From the NCBI RefSeq assembly GCF_009931695.1, contig NZ_CP048000.1:4606501-4670500 (forward strand): DNA of 64,000 nt, written 5' to 3'. Both the position numbers and the translations under genes were made by a program. The notes under the pieces are model-generated. The model was not told the DNA's origin, did not search any database, and saw nothing but the letters and a program-made list of their open reading frames with translations. Positions 10,307 to 18,836 of this stretch are shown in pieces. The stretch is from Anaerocolumna sedimenticola. GTDB lineage: Bacteria > Bacillota > Clostridia > Lachnospirales > Lachnospiraceae. Position 1 is the first letter of the stretch; each line of letters starts with the position of its first letter.

Positions 10307-11288
10307 AATAAATTTCCTCCTTATTTTCTTCCTTTTGCTTATATTCATCTGGCGTATCAGCTTTTGTATCATTACCCGTCTGGTACGTATCATTAATATG
10401 ATCTGAATCCGATAAATCTTCCGTATTGTCTGCTTGATTTATGGGATTAATCTGACTGGTATAATACTGGTCCCAAGTAACTTCACCACCGTAATTACTA
10501 TAAAATTGATTCAACCTGCTTTCTAATTCCGAACGGACTGATAAGCTTAATTTCTCCATTGCTTTTTGTACAACATTGGGGTCTTTTTGAATCAGCCGGA
10601 TTACATCGGCATTAGGTATGTAAGTGATTACAGAAGCTTCTTGTATTCTAGGTTCGATATACTTTACACAATACAGTTTTGAACCTTCTTTTAAAAAACA
10701 ATCAACTATTGCTCCCGATATCCTTAATAATTCATCTGCATTAAGCCACATAAAACAATCGTTTTTTTCTAATGATAGATTTTTAACCTGCTTTTTACTC
10801 AGAACAATATAATTCTCACCGTTCGGATATAAAATTCGGATATCCACATAATCATTCTCTTTCAGGTTACTGTTCAGATAGATTGTATTAAATTCCGCTT
10901 CCCTCATACTATTATCGGAAAGCTTTTTGGTTAACATGGATTTTAATAAGGGGGTTCCCGTTTTAATATCAATTAAGGTAACCATTCCAAGTTCTTTTTC
11001 TGTTATGTAATCATCCTGAGGCTGTTCTGATAAAACCTGTTTAAACATAAGTTCATCTTTAGTTATTACACTCCCCGCCGGAATATTCTTACCCGCTTCA
11101 TATACCTTTACTTTATTTGTTTCCAACTGATTTGACAGTTCATTTATCTCTGTTTCATAATTTTTTTTCATATTGATGATAACTGTAAGGTATGCTGTTA
11201 AAAATACCCCTCCAAATATTATGATACATAAAAAAGAAACGACAATATGCTGTTTCGTTGATCTTTTAAGCCTTCTTTTCACAGGCAC
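10296..11288 (-). CDS. cpaB: CpaB/RcpC-like SAF-domain protein
   Basis: 330 residues: a basic N-terminus, one membrane helix at about 12-35, a coiled stretch, then a SAF domain (about 55-125) with the hallmark VYEAGKNIPAGSVITKDEL, and an acidic Asp/Glu-rich tail. In Tad systems CpaB/RcpC proteins act outside the membrane near the pilus channel; in Gram-positives they are membrane-anchored. It lies between two MinD-like genes with short overlaps. Confidence is good for the SAF domain and for the CpaB role by context. Confidence 0.8.
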   Translation of the reverse strand: MPVKRRLKRSTKQHIVVSFLCIIIFGGVFLTAYLTVIINMKKNYETEINELSNQLETNKVKVYEAGKNIPAGSVITKDELMFKQVLSEQPQDDYITEKELGMVTLIDIKTGTPLLKSMLTKKLSDNSMREAEFNTIYLNSNLKENDYVDIRILYPNGENYIVLSKKQVKNLSLEKNDCFMWLNADELLRISGAIVDCFLKEGSKLYCVKYIEPRIQEASVITYIPNADVIRLIQKDPNVVQKAMEKLSLSVRSELESRLNQFYSNYGGEVTWDQYYTSQINPINQADNTEDLSDSDHINDTYQTGNDTKADTPDEYKQKEENKEEIYYVD

Positions 11289-12145
11289 TCCTCCTTCTGT
11301 CTTATTTTGGCTGCATTTTTGATAATCATCGCTGCAGCCTTTTTAACTTCCCGTATAAATGTATAATTGGGGCTTTGCCGCTTACAGGTATAATTGCGCG
11401 ATAAAAACTCTACAACCGTTCCTTGTGATACCGCTTCCTGGTATTCTATATTATAAGGAATAGCTGCAATATTAGGCTTGCTTATTGAATGAGTTTTGGA
11501 TATATTATTAAGATTTAAAGTTGAATTTTTATTATAATTACTAATTAAGAATACACACTTGTTTAAGATTGACGAATAATTGTCAAAGAAATATTGTATC
11601 ATAAATGAATTTTGAACCAGATTAACAACCACTAAGTCTGCTTCTTCGAGAATAATTTTTGAACTAAGATTATTTTGACCGGACGTATCGATATAAGTTA
11701 TATCAGCAAATTCCTCTGCCGCATTTAGAATTTCTTTGATGTTGCCGTAAAGATTATAATCAAAGGTTTCCTGATTAATATGATAACTTACAGGTATATA
11801 ATATAAAAAATTATCCAATATTACTAAGGATGCTTCTTTAATAATCTGTGCCGACTCCTGATCCGGCACATGTGAATTATCTGGAACCTTATAATCATCA
11901 TTCCCCTTTGAAAATTGATTCATAATATAATCAATACCCAAATTACTGAATTGATAATTTGCTTCCCTTTCTAAATAATTCGCCCTTTGATACATTAGAA
12001 TATTACCTAGCTTATTTTTCTGGTAGTGATTCTCTATGAGTACTGATTTATAAGAATACTCCATCGCCGATGCGATACTGATACACGCCAGATTACTTGT
12101 CACACCGCTGCTCCCCCTAGCACTGCTCCAAAACGCTATCTTCAT
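11279..12145 (-). CDS. MinD/TadZ-like protein with degenerate P-loop (copy 1)
   Basis: About 288 residues from ATG 12145 (GAGGGGACTATAT upstream; the longer ORF to 12250 has no SD). It starts MKIAFWSSARGSSGVTSN: the Walker A position lacks the invariant lysine, as in the second paralogue at 8857-9660. Later strands VVVNLVQNS and VFLISNYNKN match the MinD core. It is the first gene of the Tad-type operon, with a promoter 140 bp upstream. Likely a TadZ/CpaE-type localisation factor. Confidence 0.75.
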   Translation of the reverse strand: MKIAFWSSARGSSGVTSNLACISIASAMEYSYKSVLIENHYQKNKLGNILMYQRANYLEREANYQFSNLGIDYIMNQFSKGNDDYKVPDNSHVPDQESAQIIKEASLVILDNFLYYIPVSYHINQETFDYNLYGNIKEILNAAEEFADITYIDTSGQNNLSSKIILEEADLVVVNLVQNSFMIQYFFDNYSSILNKCVFLISNYNKNSTLNLNNISKTHSISKPNIAAIPYNIEYQEAVSQGTVVEFLSRNYTCKRQSPNYTFIREVKKAAAMIIKNAAKIRQKEECL

Positions 12146-12287
12146 ATATAGTCCCCTCTTTATTGAATTATGAATTAGACAGAATAACCCCTCATGCCAA
12201 AAAACCACCTCATTTCGTTTTATGAATAGGAATGTAAAAAAATGATACAAATAGATAATAAAGAAAATAGAAAAATAAGATACCTTT

Positions 12288-12316
12288 ATAATATATGATT
12301 TTATCCCAATTGTAAA
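12288..12316 (-). promoter_or_regulatory. Predicted promoter of the Tad-type operon
   Basis: On the minus strand, TTTACA (12316-12311) is separated by 17 bp from TATTAT (12293-12288), giving a leader of about 140 nt before the first operon gene. The match to the housekeeping sigma consensus is reasonable; unproven. Confidence 0.5.
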
Positions 12317-12502
12317 GTAATATTTTACAGATTATGCTATAATTTTTAAATTATGAAAAGATATAACCAAAGATAATTCATTATATAAAAATTCAGACTG
12401 CTGTAAATATCCAGTATATAACTTACATTCTGCTGATTCCTTAGTATGGCTGATTGGAACTTAAATAATATTCCCATAATCAGAAACACGGCGGTTAAGC
12501 CA

Positions 12503-12536
12503 TTTATCAGAAACTTGTAAATCAATTTCTGATAAA
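12503..12536 (-). terminator. Hairpin downstream of the pyrE / small-membrane-protein genes
   Basis: TTTATCAGAAA (12503-12513) pairs perfectly with TTTCTGATAAA (12526-12536) across a 12-nt loop. It sits 38 bp after the small ORF and before the Tad promoter. The T-tract is weak, so termination is plausible but not certain. Confidence 0.45.
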
Positions 12537-12573
12537 GTTATATTCTATATTTCACAACAGTCCCTATACGTAA

Positions 12574-12726
12574 TTAGAAGAGGATTTCCGATTTTTTCTT
12601 AAGTAATTTTCCGCCGCTGATAATCATAATAACTCCACCTGCTATGCCAGCTACTATAAATAGGATTCCCATAACTAAATTACCAACGCCTACCGATTTC
12701 ATTGTAATATAAATTTTTTCACTCAT
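12574..12726 (-). CDS. Small single-pass membrane protein (50 aa)
   Basis: A 50-codon ORF from ATG 12726 with TAGGAGC as SD, ending TAA at 12574. The N-terminus is MSEKIYITMK, a Gly-rich transmembrane helix occupies about residues 15-38 (alternating Gly, Ala, Ile, Val), and the tail is basic (KLLKKK). It lies 54 bp after pyrE in the same direction, with a small CTGC/GCAG hairpin between. I do not recognise a function. The good SD, clean membrane topology and charge pattern make it a likely real gene. Confidence 0.6.
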   Translation of the reverse strand: MSEKIYITMKSVGVGNLVMGILFIVAGIAGGVIMIISGGKLLKKKSEILF

Positions 12727-12780
12727 ACTTAGCTCCTATCTGCTGCAAAAGCAGCCTCTGATACTAGAAACTTATCTTTC

Positions 12781-13455
12781 TTATTTAGCACCATATTGTT
12801 CATAATATGCATCTATGGCTGCTTTTAGTTGATCGTCAATAACTATATTTCCATTATAAGGCTTATTGTATAAATGTTCAACTACTTCTTCCATTGTTAC
12901 GATTGCAGTTGTCTTAAGTCCATAAACATCTTCAATTTCAGCTAAGGCACTCTTATTTCCCTGACCCCTTTCCATTCGGTCAACAGATACTACCAGGCCA
13001 AGAGCCGTAACATCACCCTGTGCTTTTAAGATAGGCATTGTTTCACCAATAGAAGTACCGGCAGTCGTAACGTCTTCAATAATAATGATTTTATCTTTAT
13101 CCTGAATCGGCCCGCCAAGTAGTATTCCTTTATCTCCATGATCTTTGACTTCTTTTCTGTTGGAACAATATCGGATTTCTTTTCCGTAAAATTCACTGAT
13201 AGCCATAGAAGCTGCTACACTTAAAGGAATTCCTTTGTATGCAGGTCCAAATAATACGTCAAAATCCAGCCCAAAGCGTTCCTTTATCGCTTTTGCATAA
13301 TATTCACCAAGCTTTCTTAATTGTGAGCCTGTTCTGTAAAAGCCCGCGTTAATAAAGAAGGGGGTTTTTCTTCCGCTTTTGGTTGTAAAATCACCAAATT
13401 TTAATACTCCGCAATCCACCATAAATTCAATAAATTCCTGCTTGTACTGTTCCAT
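12781..13455 (-). CDS. pyrE: Orotate phosphoribosyltransferase
   Basis: 224 residues from ATG 13455 (GGAGGTCGATACA upstream; the longer ORF to 13515 overlaps pyrD and lacks an SD). It converts orotate and PRPP to OMP in pyrimidine synthesis. The PRPP-binding motif is visible as IIIIEDVTTAGTS, with FGPAYKGIPL earlier and a catalytic-loop region with Lys/Arg/Asp-His around SNRKEVKDHGDKG. It is last of pyrK-pyrD-pyrE, 34 bp after pyrD. It appears intact, unlike pyrD. Confidence 0.95.
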   Translation of the reverse strand: MEQYKQEFIEFMVDCGVLKFGDFTTKSGRKTPFFINAGFYRTGSQLRKLGEYYAKAIKERFGLDFDVLFGPAYKGIPLSVAASMAISEFYGKEIRYCSNRKEVKDHGDKGILLGGPIQDKDKIIIIEDVTTAGTSIGETMPILKAQGDVTALGLVVSVDRMERGQGNKSALAEIEDVYGLKTTAIVTMEEVVEHLYNKPYNGNIVIDDQLKAAIDAYYEQYGAK

Positions 13456-13489
13456 TGTATCGACCTCCGTTTGATTTCCTTTGTTCTTT

Positions 13490-14400
13490 CTAGTCCATTC
13501 TGTTAACACACCCAATTAATTCGTTTATATCGTCTATTTTATATTTACGCATATAGTTTTCAATCCCCTGTATAACATCCAAAGTGGCCGTAGGATTTAT
13601 AAAATTAGCGGTTCCCACTGCGATAGCCGTTGCACCTGCCATGATAAATTCCAGTGCATCATCTCCAGTCATAATTCCGCCCATACCTATAATCGGGAGT
13701 TTCACCGCATTTGCCACCTGATTTACCATTCTAACTGCAATTGGTTTAACAGCCGGGCCGGATAAACCTCCGGTTCTATTGGCTAATACGAATTTTCTTT
13801 TATGGATATCTATCTTCATTCCTGTCAAAGTATTAATTAAGGAAAGAGCATCTGCTCCGCCGGCTTCGGCAGCTTTTGCAGTTTCTGTAATATCGGTTAC
13901 GTTAGGGCTGAGTTTCATGATAACAGGCTGTTTGGCACGTTTCTTCACTTCTTTGGTTATGGCTTCCACTGCACAGCTGTTCTGCCCAAACGCTATTCCC
14001 CCTCTTTTACATTGGGACAGGAAATATTAATCTCTAACATGTCCACGTCGGTTTCAGAAAGACGTTCCACAACTTCGATGTAATCTTCCGAAGTTTTACC
14101 GCAGACATTAACAATTATATTTGTATCATATTTCTTTAAAAAAGGAATATCCCGCTCGATAAATACCTCTACTCCGGGATTCTGAAGCCCTATGGCATTT
14201 AACATTCCGCCGTAGGTTTCCGCAATCCGTGGTGTGGGATTTCCGGTCCAGGGAATATTCGATACACCTTTGGTAGTCACTGCACCGAGTTTACCTAAAT
14301 CTACAAACTCACTGTATTCCATTCCGGAACCAAAGGATCCGGAGGCTGTGGTTACCGGGTTATTCCATTCAACACCTGCAATATTTACTTTTGTATTCAT
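13490..14400 (-). pseudogene. pyrD: Dihydroorotate dehydrogenase 1B, catalytic subunit (frameshifted here)
   Basis: Type 1B PyrD oxidises dihydroorotate with FMN, passing electrons through PyrK to NAD. The N-terminal part (ATG 14400 to about 13993: TTASGSFGSG, TTKGVS, NISCPNVKEG) and the C-terminal part (KLSPNVTDI, IGMGGIMTGDDALEF) lie in different frames. Near 13997-14001 the coding strand reads GAGGGGGAATAGCG; one more G restores the family sequence NVKEGGIAFGQNC, giving 303 residues, the usual length. With pyrK and pyrE intact on either side, a sequencing error is more likely than true loss. Confidence 0.9.
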
Positions 14401-14449
14401 CTTAATCTTACCTTTCCAGAGGATAAACTTTAATAAGAATCATATTTCA

Positions 14450-14507
14450 TTATAGGAACAAAAACCACGTTCCTATAATCGGATGTACGGCGGTAAAAAG
14501 CACCGCC
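14450..14507 (-). other. Two hairpins between pyrK and pyrD
   Basis: The 114-bp pyrK-pyrD gap holds a 6-bp stem (GGCGGT 14489-14494 with ACCGCC 14502-14507) and a perfect 10-bp stem (TTATAGGAAC 14450-14459 with GTTCCTATAA 14469-14478). Neither is followed by a strong T-run in the transcribed direction. They may be RNA-processing or stability elements; function unknown. Confidence 0.5.
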
Positions 14508-14514
14508 TTTTGCA

Positions 14515-15282
14515 CTATATTTCTATTTCATCGGAATAGAATACCGGGCCATCCTTGCAGATTCGTTTATTATTTACATTGGTGTGATGATCCTTTTCCC
14601 TGGATTTGCATACACAGGCCAGACAGGCACCAATACCGCAGGCCATTCTCTCCTCCATGGACAACTGTGCTTTGATTCCCGTTTCTTTCGCATATGCCTG
14701 AACTCCCCGAAGCATAGGGGCAGGTCCGCAGGCAAATAAGATATCCCCCTCCAAACCATTCGCTTTTATTGCATCTATGACATTACCTTTTGTTCCGGTA
14801 CTTCCATTCTCCGTTGAAATATACACTTCACCATATGTTTCAAATTCTTTATTCAGAAATGTAATATCCCTGTAGCCTAATACAATCTTTTTCTCACAAT
14901 TTAACTGTTTTGCTAACTCTAACATAGGAGGTATACCAATTCCCCCGCCGATTAAGATTGCTTTCTTTCCCTCTAAGCAAAAGCCATTGCCCAGAGGACC
15001 TAAGACGTCAATAGTATCGGAGGTTTTATAACGGGAGAATTCCTCTGTTCCATTGCCAACAACACGGTAAACAAGGCGTAACTTACCGTTTTCTTTGTCT
15101 ATCTCACATATACTGATGGGTCTGGGAAGCAGCCTGTTTCCATTTTTACAATACAGGGACAGGAATTGCCCGGGGTTTGCAGCAGCTGCTATCTGGTTAT
15201 CCTGAATCCACATACTGAAAACATCCTCGGTTAACTGGACTTGTGAAGTAATCACTGCTGTTTTTTTTAAGGTACCTACCAT
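14515..15282 (-). CDS. pyrK: Dihydroorotate dehydrogenase electron-transfer subunit
   Basis: 255 residues. It couples PyrD-1B to NAD+ through FAD and a [2Fe-2S] cluster. An FAD-binding barrel is at the N-terminus (RPISICE near residue 55), the NAD-binding Rossmann part starts GGGIGIPPML, and the C-terminal cysteines form CxxxxCxxC (CGIGACLAC) plus a distal Cys in RICKDGPVF. First gene of the pyr cluster. The start ATG 15282 follows a GGAGATGAATCA leader. Confidence 0.95.
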   Translation of the reverse strand: MVGTLKKTAVITSQVQLTEDVFSMWIQDNQIAAAANPGQFLSLYCKNGNRLLPRPISICEIDKENGKLRLVYRVVGNGTEEFSRYKTSDTIDVLGPLGNGFCLEGKKAILIGGGIGIPPMLELAKQLNCEKKIVLGYRDITFLNKEFETYGEVYISTENGSTGTKGNVIDAIKANGLEGDILFACGPAPMLRGVQAYAKETGIKAQLSMEERMACGIGACLACVCKSREKDHHTNVNNKRICKDGPVFYSDEIEI

Positions 15283-15301
15283 TGATTCATCTCCTAATTC
15301 A

Positions 15302-15387
15302 TAACCTTGAGAACAAGGTTAAATCACTGTTTTTAAGTTCCAAACTTTAATCTTACTAATTATAAACGAAAAATTTTGGTAACACAA
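15302..15387 (-). promoter_or_regulatory. Promoter and leader hairpin of pyrK-pyrD-pyrE
   Basis: On the minus strand TTGTGT (15387-15382), 17 bp, TATAAT (15364-15359). Downstream in the leader, TAACCTTG-AGAA-CAAGGTTA (15302-15321) is a perfect 8-bp hairpin just before the SD. Upstream is an inverted pair (TTTTGG ... CCAAAA) overlapping the -35 side. No PyrR-type binding loop was recognised. A leader or operator role is inferred. Confidence 0.5.
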
Positions 15388-15478
15388 GCCTTCGTTCCAA
15401 AATTTTTGGTACATTTTCGTTAGGCGGAAGTTCTCCATGAATGCAAAAATTAAAAATAGGGAATGGGTATGATTACTA

Positions 15479-16621
15479 TTAATCCACATGTATACTTCCG
15501 CTGTTGGTTGTGACTTTTAAATCAAAAGACGGATTTGAACCGATGATTCCGGAGGCATGATCGTCATTCTTATCAAACGCCAGTGAATCATCGAAAGAAG
15601 TACGGATGTCACCACTGGAGGTTTGGGCCTTAAAGTTGAACTCTGCCTTAGCAGGTAGGGTAAGATTTACATCACCACTGGATGCTTTTATTATGATATC
15701 TTCTTCGATGGCAGCTGCGTCCTCGGCATATGCAAGCTTTATTACGCCGGAAGTGGTTTCAAAGTTACCTGCACCGCCAAAATCATTGATGCGGATATCA
15801 CCACTGGATGCGGAAGCTTCCGTATAACCGTCAGAATCGGTAATTACGATTTGCCCGGAGGTTGTTTCGATATCCTTTTGTCCGGAGGAATTCCTGATTG
15901 TAATGTCTCCGCTGGAAGCCTCCGCTTCCAGGGACCCTTTGGAGGCCTCTATCGTAATATTGCCGGAAGCAGAGGATACCCCTGTGTCTCCTTCGCCTCC
16001 TAAGATTTTGATATCGCCGCTCGTGGCTCTGATATTCCGCGTGCCCTCTGCTTTATCTATAGATATGTTACCGCTTGAGGTGGCGGCATCAATATTCTCG
16101 GCATATACTTCCGTAAGTTTGATATCACCACTGGAGCAGGAAGCCTTAAATTTCCTGACCGCAAATACCATATCGGAGCTAATATTTCCACTTGAAGTGC
16201 TGACGGATAATTCACCCTTGTAATCAGAGGGCAGATAGATTTCCACCCTGCTTGAGCGGTTGAAATTAAAGAACCAGCCGCGGTAATTATCTCTACGTCC
16301 GTCGAGCCTTGCTTTGCTTCCGTTTTTTATAATTCTTGTCAGATCGTCGTCGTTGGGAGTATAACTCATATATTCATTTAAAATCAATTCGCTTGTGTCA
16401 CCCTCATAAAATGTAACATCATCTGCATAATAGTCAATGGTAAGAGTTTGAATACCATCCAGACTGACATTCTGGGTATTCACAAGCTTCAGATTCGATG
16501 ATCCGAAATAGGTCCCACTCCTACGCAGACCACCTGCATTGATGGCAACAATCATCAGACAGATTAAGCCGGCTGTAATGACCGTAAATGCGGTAACCAT
16601 GATTATGATGAATCTTCTCAT
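15479..16621 (-). CDS. DUF4097-type secreted/anchored beta-repeat protein
   Basis: 380 residues: an N-terminal membrane anchor (about 5-28), then a repetitive beta-solenoid built on (S/T)SG(D/N/Q/V)I motifs repeating about every 12-20 residues (at least 10 copies), as in DUF4097/putative adhesin proteins. It is third in a PadR-HAAS-DUF4097 module. The family is common in Firmicutes next to PadR regulators and HAAS proteins, and an envelope-stress or sensing role has been proposed. Exact function unknown. Confidence 0.8.
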   Translation of the reverse strand: MRRFIIIMVTAFTVITAGLICLMIVAINAGGLRRSGTYFGSSNLKLVNTQNVSLDGIQTLTIDYYADDVTFYEGDTSELILNEYMSYTPNDDDLTRIIKNGSKARLDGRRDNYRGWFFNFNRSSRVEIYLPSDYKGELSVSTSSGNISSDMVFAVRKFKASCSSGDIKLTEVYAENIDAATSSGNISIDKAEGTRNIRATSGDIKILGGEGDTGVSSASGNITIEASKGSLEAEASSGDITIRNSSGQKDIETTSGQIVITDSDGYTEASASSGDIRINDFGGAGNFETTSGVIKLAYAEDAAAIEEDIIIKASSGDVNLTLPAKAEFNFKAQTSSGDIRTSFDDSLAFDKNDDHASGIIGSNPSFDLKVTTNSGSIHVD

Positions 16622-16676
16622 TCCTTTCTCCTTTCCCGTGCAGGGTTTCCTGCACTATTCCCTTAATGATGTCTAT

Positions 16677-17360
16677 TTACGATTTCAGATCTTTCAAGCG
16701 GAATAGAAGCTCAATGATTGCATGGATGCAGGCACCTACCAGAAAGATAATCCAGGTTACATACCAGGCAAAGGTAGCAAAGCTGATCACAAAGTAGAGA
16801 ACCAGGATTAAAGACCAGCCTGCAAAGATGGCGGCACCTTTCACTGACTTGGTATTTCTGGAGGTGTTCTTCCATTCCTTGAATTCTTCCACAACCGTAT
16901 CATTGGAGCGCTTATATTTGGGATAAATACTGTTAATATAGACCAGCATGCAGGTTGGTATGATGGACAATAATAACATCATAATTAAACCTATTGAGGT
17001 CAGATCTACATTATAATAAAAAAATTGATCGATCAGACCACAGGCTAAGAATAAAACGACACTGAAGAAATAAAGTCCTACGGCAGCAGTCTTAACCACG
17101 GCATATTTCTTTGTCCGGGTCTCAAATTCCATCCTGTCCTCGGGTGTTCTTTCCTCTAAATCCCGGAACAGCTCTGAGACATTACCGATCGAGCTGATCA
17201 CATTTTTAAATGCATCCTCTGTCTTTACGCCGTTTGCTACAAGATCCTGATAACGTTCCTGTGAATTCGCTAATAATTCCTCTTTCAGTTCAAAAGCTTT
17301 TCTTGTCTTGGGAGCATCCTCGAAAAGCTTTTCAATATGAACTCGCATTTTTTCTTCCAT
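16677..17360 (-). CDS. HAAS-domain (DUF1700-like) membrane protein
   Basis: 227 residues. The N-terminal 75 residues form a helical HAAS-like domain (LKEELLANSQERYQDL, then a Gly/Asn turn and SELFRDLEE), which precedes four hydrophobic helices (about 90-112, 120-142, 175-195, 198-218). HAAS proteins sit with PadR regulators and are thought to link membrane state to the regulator. It lies 15 bp after the PadR gene and 55 bp before the DUF4097 gene, so it is one operon. Confidence 0.8.
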   Translation of the reverse strand: MEEKMRVHIEKLFEDAPKTRKAFELKEELLANSQERYQDLVANGVKTEDAFKNVISSIGNVSELFRDLEERTPEDRMEFETRTKKYAVVKTAAVGLYFFSVVLFLACGLIDQFFYYNVDLTSIGLIMMLLLSIIPTCMLVYINSIYPKYKRSNDTVVEEFKEWKNTSRNTKSVKGAAIFAGWSLILVLYFVISFATFAWYVTWIIFLVGACIHAIIELLFRLKDLKS

Positions 17361-17375
17361 TTCTAATCTCCTCCA

Positions 17376-17699
17376 TTATTTTAATAAAGTGTCGATAATT
17401 GCTTTGGCATTTTCCCAGTCCTTCTTGTAATCCTGATAAGCCTCCCGGCCTTTCTCTGTGATGGCATAATATCTTCTTCGTGCACCCACCTCCTGGTCAC
17501 CCCAGTAGGAGATAATCAGTTGTGCCTGCTCCAGTCTGCGGAATGCGGTATAAAGAGTAGCCTCTTTCAACTCATACGAGTTATTTGTCTTTTCCATGAT
17601 TTCCTTATTAATCTGATAGCCATAGCTGTCACCCTCTAATAAATGAGCAAGTATTATGGGTTCGGTATGACCGCGTATAACATCCGATGTGATAGACAT
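17376..17699 (-). CDS. PadR-family transcriptional regulator
   Basis: 107 residues with the PadR winged helix: GHTEPIILAHLLEGDSYGYQI, then KEATLYTAFRRLEQAQLI as the recognition region and an RRRYYAITEKGR wing. Short PadR-s1 type with a C-terminal dimer helix. First gene of the PadR-HAAS-DUF4097 operon. It probably autoregulates through the nested palindrome directly upstream. SD AGGAGGTG. Confidence 0.9.
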   Translation of the reverse strand: MSITSDVIRGHTEPIILAHLLEGDSYGYQINKEIMEKTNNSYELKEATLYTAFRRLEQAQLIISYWGDQEVGARRRYYAITEKGREAYQDYKKDWENAKAIIDTLLK

Positions 17700-17722
17700 A
17701 GAAACACCTCCTATTCTTTGCT

Positions 17723-17775
17723 TACATTATATATATATATACCTCACCTGTCAAGGTATATTTTTATATAATGTA
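17723..17775 (-). promoter_or_regulatory. Nested palindromic operator/promoter upstream of the PadR gene
   Basis: Outer arms TACATTATATA (17723-17733) and TATATAATGTA (17765-17775) are perfect inverted repeats around inner arms TATACCT (17738-17744) and AGGTATA (17754-17760), all sharing a centre at 17749. AT-rich dyads of this kind are typical PadR operators. It lies 24 bp upstream of the PadR start and should overlap its promoter. Confidence 0.65.
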
Positions 17776-17986
17776 AATTATTTTATGAAGTAAGTAAAAA
17801 TGAAATTTTCCCAACATAAATACATAACTAGACCAAATACTGCGAAAATATTCAATTTATTTCGAAATTAAACGTGAATTACAGGGAATAGCAGAAGCTG
17901 TATGTAAAAGAAAATATGAAAAAGAAAACAGCTTAGATATTCAGAGCCTTACGCCCAAGCAATAACAAAGCCAAAGAGAAGTTTAA

Positions 17987-18419
17987 AATGGGGCTGTGAC
18001 ACTAAATGCGGCGCCCTTTTTCACTTCCGCGAAAGCAAAGTGAGAATTAGCAAGCTTGCTTGTAATAATTCGAACGCGCACGCGAACCGAAGAAACTCGC
18101 AAAGCGTGTTTCTTACGGTTAGAGATGTTTATCACATTTTAGGGTATCAAAATAGCGTGTGATTATTATCCAACAGAGACACGTTCTCACTCGTTTGCCG
18201 CACATAGCGGTACATAAGGTTGTGGCAGATAAGTGATTCTGCCACAACCTAAGTACCGATGGCGGCAAACGGTCTCTTAATGGATTAATAATCACACGCT
18301 AGTCTTTTACAAATCTATGTGATAAACATTCCAGATTTCTGAGGCGCCGTCCTGCTTTTTAGACAAAAAATAAATCTTAGAAGGTGCCAATGTTCCTGCA
18401 TTAAAGCGACAGCCCCATT
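17987..18419. repeat. Long nested inverted-repeat element (hairpin of about 430 bp)
   Basis: Successive arms pair around a loop at 18230-18237: AGGTTGTGGCAGA/TCTGCCACAACCT (13 bp), CGGTAC/GTACCG, CGTTTGCCGC/GCGGCAAACG (10 bp), AGAGAC/GTCTCT, an AGCGTGTGATTATTA.. arm at 18154-18172 with 18281-18300 (19 bp, one bulge), ATGTTTATCACAT/ATGTGATAAACAT (13 bp, 18125/18317), CGGCGCC/GGCGCCG (18009/18343) and AATGGGGCTGT/ACAGCCCCATT (17987/18409). The left arm carries the 96-bp repeat copy A between the last arms; the right arm carries an unrelated 60-nt stretch. No ORF is inside. It looks like a mobile hairpin or MITE-like element, or a structured RNA. Confidence 0.8.
18025..18120 (+). repeat. 96-bp interspersed structured repeat, copy A
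   Basis: Starts TTCCGCGAAAGC and ends in a hairpin AACCGAAGAAAC / GTTTCTTACGGTT. The middle has the palindrome AGCAAGCTTGCT and a GC-rich TTCGAACGCGCACGCGAA segment. It is almost identical to copy B. It begins 3 nt after a TTTTT run that follows GGCGCCC. Other copies: 29384-29479 (-), 35049-35144 (-), 42868-42963 (-), 49578-49669 (+). Confidence 0.9.
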
Positions 18420-18507
18420 AAGTGTACCCCCAGTCCGGCTGATTTCCATCCTGCTTTTTTACATTCCTCGCAGATTGATTTAATAGCTTCTGTCCGTATT
18501 CCAGCTT

Positions 18508-18816
18508 TCAATAATTTTCATGCTTAACCTCCAAGGAGTTACTTATATTTTCCTCTTTCCAATACTGTAAACCGTCTTTGGTTCTTGATAAATATTTCAT
18601 ATCAATGAGCCCTCTTCGAAGCAGAAAAAAATCAGAAAAAGTATGCCAGTTTTTAATAATTTCATTCACTTCTTTTTCTGTGTAAAAAACCCCAGTTTCA
18701 AATTTTTCAGAAAGATACTTTAAAATCTCTATCTTCAAATCACGTTTTGCAGGCCATATTTTAATCTTTTTATCTTCATCGAGAAACCGTTCTATATTAA
18801 TATAATCACTTTTCAT
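18508..18816 (-). CDS. DUF2087-domain protein
   Basis: About 102 residues from ATG 18816 (a TTG start at 18849 is possible). It has the DUF2087 pattern: FLDEDKKIKIWPAKRDLKIE, then a helical pair and LLRRGLIDMKYLSRTKDGLQYW near the end. DUF2087 is usually the C-terminal domain of ArsR- or LuxR-type regulators; here it stands alone just after a LuxR-HTH protein that carries its own copy. Coupled to the upstream gene (overlap or about 20 bp). Role unknown, possibly a partner or antagonist of that regulator. Confidence 0.75.
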   Translation of the reverse strand: MKSDYINIERFLDEDKKIKIWPAKRDLKIEILKYLSEKFETGVFYTEKEVNEIIKNWHTFSDFFLLRRGLIDMKYLSRTKDGLQYWKEENISNSLEVKHENY

Positions 18817-18836
18817 AAAAACACCGAAACCTTTCC

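Noticed and set aside
15606..16223. Forward ORFs opposite the DUF4097 gene
   Set aside because: Repetitive MSPLE-type sequences are the reverse reading of the SSGDI repeats, not genes.
17864..17965. Short open stretch (ELQGIAEAVCKRKYEKE...) upstream of the long hairpin
   Set aside because: It reads like coding sequence but has no start codon or SD and only about 45 codons; at most a relic, too weak to annotate.
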